From Terriglobia bacterium (GTDB lineage Bacteria; Acidobacteriota; Terriglobia; Bryobacterales; Bryobacteraceae), in NCBI GenBank assembly GCA_020073615.1, contig JAIQEX010000026.1, positions 1 through 57,880 on the forward strand: a DNA stretch of 57,880 bases. The letters are read 5' to 3'. The notes under the pieces were generated by a model that was not told the DNA's origin, did not search any database, and saw only the letters and a list, made by a program, of their open reading frames with translations. The translations under genes and the position numbers were made by a program. Positions 56,160 through 57,880 of the stretch are shown in pieces. Within the stretch, counting starts at the first letter, position 1. Every line of letters begins with the position of its first letter.

Positions 56160-56174
56160 TACGCAAATTGCGTA
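56160..56174. promoter_or_regulatory. perfect inverted repeat before the higB remnant (operator candidate)
   Basis: TACGCAA-A-TTGCGTA is a perfect 7-bp inverted repeat centred at 56167, 14 bp before the toxin ATG and abutting TATAGT. It looks like the antitoxin binding site of the HigBA operon and has outlived the genes. Confidence 0.6.
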
Positions 56175-56187
56175 TAGTAGGAAGGAC

Positions 56188-56486
56188 ATGGCGGATGCGC
56201 CGATGACCGTCGTCGAGACCGAGGAATTCCTGCGGAAGACGAAGCCGCCGATGTCGGACCCGGAACGGGAGCAATTGGTGGTGTTTATGGGCGCAAACCC
56301 GGACGCCGGCAAGATCATCCCGGAGGCCGGCGGCGTGAGGAAGGTCCGCTGGGGACTTGCCGGAAGAGACAAGCGCAGCTGTCCGCCTATCCGAAGAACG
56401 AGAAGGCGGACCTCAGCAAGGCCGAGCGTAATGCAATGAAGCGATTGGTGCCGATGCTGGTGGCGGGATATCCAGGAAAGAAATAG
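56188..56486 (+). pseudogene. HigB/RelE-like toxin, internal deletion
   Basis: ATG 56188 reads MTVVETEEFLRKTKPPMSD and FMGANPDAGKIIPEAGGVRKVRWG as in HigB-type toxins. After about residue 62 a deletion joins the frame to the C-terminal part in another frame: AYPKNEKADLSKAERNAMKR then LVPMLVAGYPGKK, stop 56486. The missing segment should hold the central beta strands with active-site residues, so the toxin is dead. Confidence 0.78.
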
Positions 56487-56495
56487 GAGGGTTCA

Positions 56496-56857
56496 ATGAA
56501 CACGAAAACCAAAGCCAAGCGGCCCGCGAGAAAGACGGCGAAGCGTGTGCCGAAGAAACGGTCCACGGTCGGCGAGAGCATCATCAAAGGACTGGAACAG
56601 GCGATCGCGTGAACGCGCGGCGAGAACGACAACGTTCGCGTCACGCTCGTGCACGTACCCGAGGTCGATGTGCGCGGGGTCCGGACGAAGATGGGCCTCA
56701 GCCATGCGCAGTTCGCGACTAAGTTCGGCTTCCCGCCGGCCACGCTGCGCAATTGGAACAGGGCCGGTCGCGCCCGGATGCGCCAACGCGCGTACTGCTC
56801 GCCGTGATCGCTAAGCATCCCGAGGCGGTCGAGGATGTCTTGCGGAAGGCGAGTTGA
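56496..56857 (+). pseudogene. HigA-like antitoxin, nonsense and frameshift
   Basis: ATG 56496 starts a Lys-rich leader and runs to a TGA at codon 39 (AIA-stop-TRGEN, where Trp would be expected). It resumes in frame as NDNVRVTLVHVPEVDVRGVRTKMGLSHAQFATKFGFPPATLRNW, the antitoxin helix-turn-helix. A one-base loss near 56758 shifts to GRSRPDAPTRVLLAVIAKHPEAVEDVL, stop 56857. Two lesions; the gene is inactive. Confidence 0.78.
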
Positions 56858-56865
56858 CAAGACAG

Positions 56866-57654
56866 TAGATCACAATACTTTCGCACGGCGCCCCGCAGAG
56901 CTTTGCTGCCATCGATGAGATTCAGATGCAGTTGTCGGAAGTTCAGCCCGCGACCGGCCAAATCGGAGAACAATCCCTCACACGCTGCCTGATTCTCGCT
57001 GGCGCCCTGATGAAATCCAAGGATCGTTTTGCGCCCCATTTCATCGATGCCCAACGCAGTCACGAGGTGTTGCTGCTTGACCTCCACGCCGTCCAGCAAC
57101 AGAGCACAGAGACGCAATTTCGACAGATCTCTTTTGAGAAGTTCCTTCACCTTCCGCGCGCTCATGGCGATGAACTTTTCACTCACCGCGGATTTCTCAA
57201 TCGCGAAGGACTTCTCCGATTCCCGCACTGTCGGCCCGTAACCACGCGTTGTCAATCCTCGTGTGATCGCCTCCCAAATCCGCTTCTGCTGATCTTCCTC
57301 TCTCCGAAATAGTTCGTAGCTGCCGATCTTGACGTCGCCTTCCTGGCCGCGGACCCGCGGCCGGTGAACCGGCACTTTCTGTCCATTAATCACCACCGAT
57401 CCGTCCTCGCATCCCCAGCGCTGGACCTTTCTGTCCGCGCCCCGATCGTATCGCGGGCCGCTCATCCAATCGGCTTCGTCTTGCATGATCAGGGTCAGCA
57501 ACTGAAGCTGCGCTTGCAGCAGAAATTGGCCAACGCCATTTCGCAGTTTCTGGGCGATCTCCGCCAACGGCAGGATCATCTGGATTGCGCCATGATCGTT
57601 CAGCAGGTGGGAGCGGAACTTCTCGATGGCTCTTCGTTCCTCAATTTGATACAC
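56866..57654 (-). mobile_element. IS256/mutator-type transposase, 3' truncated
   Basis: The 5' two thirds of a mutator-type transposase remain: MYQIEERRAIEKFRSHLLND, CALLLDGVEV with the first catalytic Asp, VTALGIDEMGRKTILGFHQGASEN, and LHLNLIDGSKALRGAVRKY with the second Asp. Homology ends near 56866 and the frame runs on into unrelated antisense sequence; the region with the third acidic residue and Q-R-C-x2-H-K is missing. The cut lies a few bases from the antitoxin stop. Confidence 0.82.
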
Positions 57655-57880
57655 TATTGTCCAAAACAGCAGTTACTCTGAGCGGCTGTACGCATCAGTG
57701 ATGAGTTAAAGTGCCGCGATGATCGTGTCGTACACCGCCAACCGCGTCTGTTGCCGGATTGCGGTGGGGCGCGCCCTCCTGTCAACGTAGTGAGTGAACC
57801 AGACGCTCATCTCGGTTCCATCACTCGCCTCAAGGAGGGCATTGTTTATGCTACAGGCTGCCAGCCTGTTCAATCAACTT
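57655..57880. other. DNA upstream of the IS256 remnant
   Basis: About 226 bp at the window edge. Part is probably the outer end of the IS256 element, but no terminal inverted repeat could be defined without the other end. No coding frame or RNA gene is supported. Confidence 0.4.

Overview
The window is high-G+C bacterial DNA with long reading frames, short intergenic gaps, many GTG/TTG starts and stop-start overlaps. Gene content (DUF3106 protein behind an ECF sigma/anti-sigma pair, MacB-type permeases beside TPR proteins, winged-helix/AAA/TPR regulator, FG-GAP protease, many pseudogenised accessory genes) suggests an Acidobacteriota member of the Solibacter/Bryobacterales kind. That placement is inference; no rRNA or tRNA gene was seen.

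Layout. 1-1.9 kb: IS110-family insertion sequence. 2-12.3 kb: methyltransferase and membrane glycosyltransferase, sugar-phosphate isomerase-like protein, glycerophosphodiesterase, TlpA-like thioredoxin, 3-methyladenine glycosylase, thpR-plsY-gpsA, and an ECF sigma / anti-sigma / DUF3106 operon. 12.3-18.7 kb: an apparent insertion hotspot between the DUF3106 gene and a DksA/TraR gene. It holds two cargos in tandem, a seven-repeat FG-GAP metzincin-like protease and a XamI-type restriction-modification pair whose nuclease gene is broken. 18.7-32 kb: housekeeping (trxA, glgA, second sigma/anti-sigma pair, queC-queE, mutM, pheA) with a decayed AAA-ATPase/DUF4276 pair. 32-40.5 kb: S24-like regulator, a 36-residue secreted peptide, membrane proteins, a 211-bp tandem duplication, two ABC export loci and a TPR protein. 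40.6-43.8 kb: accessory DNA with an orphan VapB-type antitoxin, a toxin-antitoxin-SecB-like chaperone operon inside direct repeats, and about 1.3 kb of decayed sequence. 43.8-47.9 kb: argF-argG-argH-argR behind an ARG-box-like operator. 47.9-57.9 kb: MazF/PemK-like pair, DUF2971 protein, cupin, a CUAEP-tail radical SAM selenoprotein read through an in-frame UGA, a large ATPase regulator, and a terminal graveyard (truncated btuF-like gene, dead HigBA pair, IS256 fragment).

How the genes work together. argFGH convert ornithine to arginine and ArgR, last in the operon, probably represses it at the box before argF. plsY and gpsA are consecutive steps of phospholipid synthesis. queC and queE serve queuosine synthesis. 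Sigma/anti-sigma pairs occur twice. The most notable items are the selenoprotein, whose reading frame stops too early if UGA is taken as stop, the three-gene TAC-like module, and the hotspot with two cargos and a synonymously diverged second copy of the DUF3106 gene tail. Most other defence or addiction genes here are broken.
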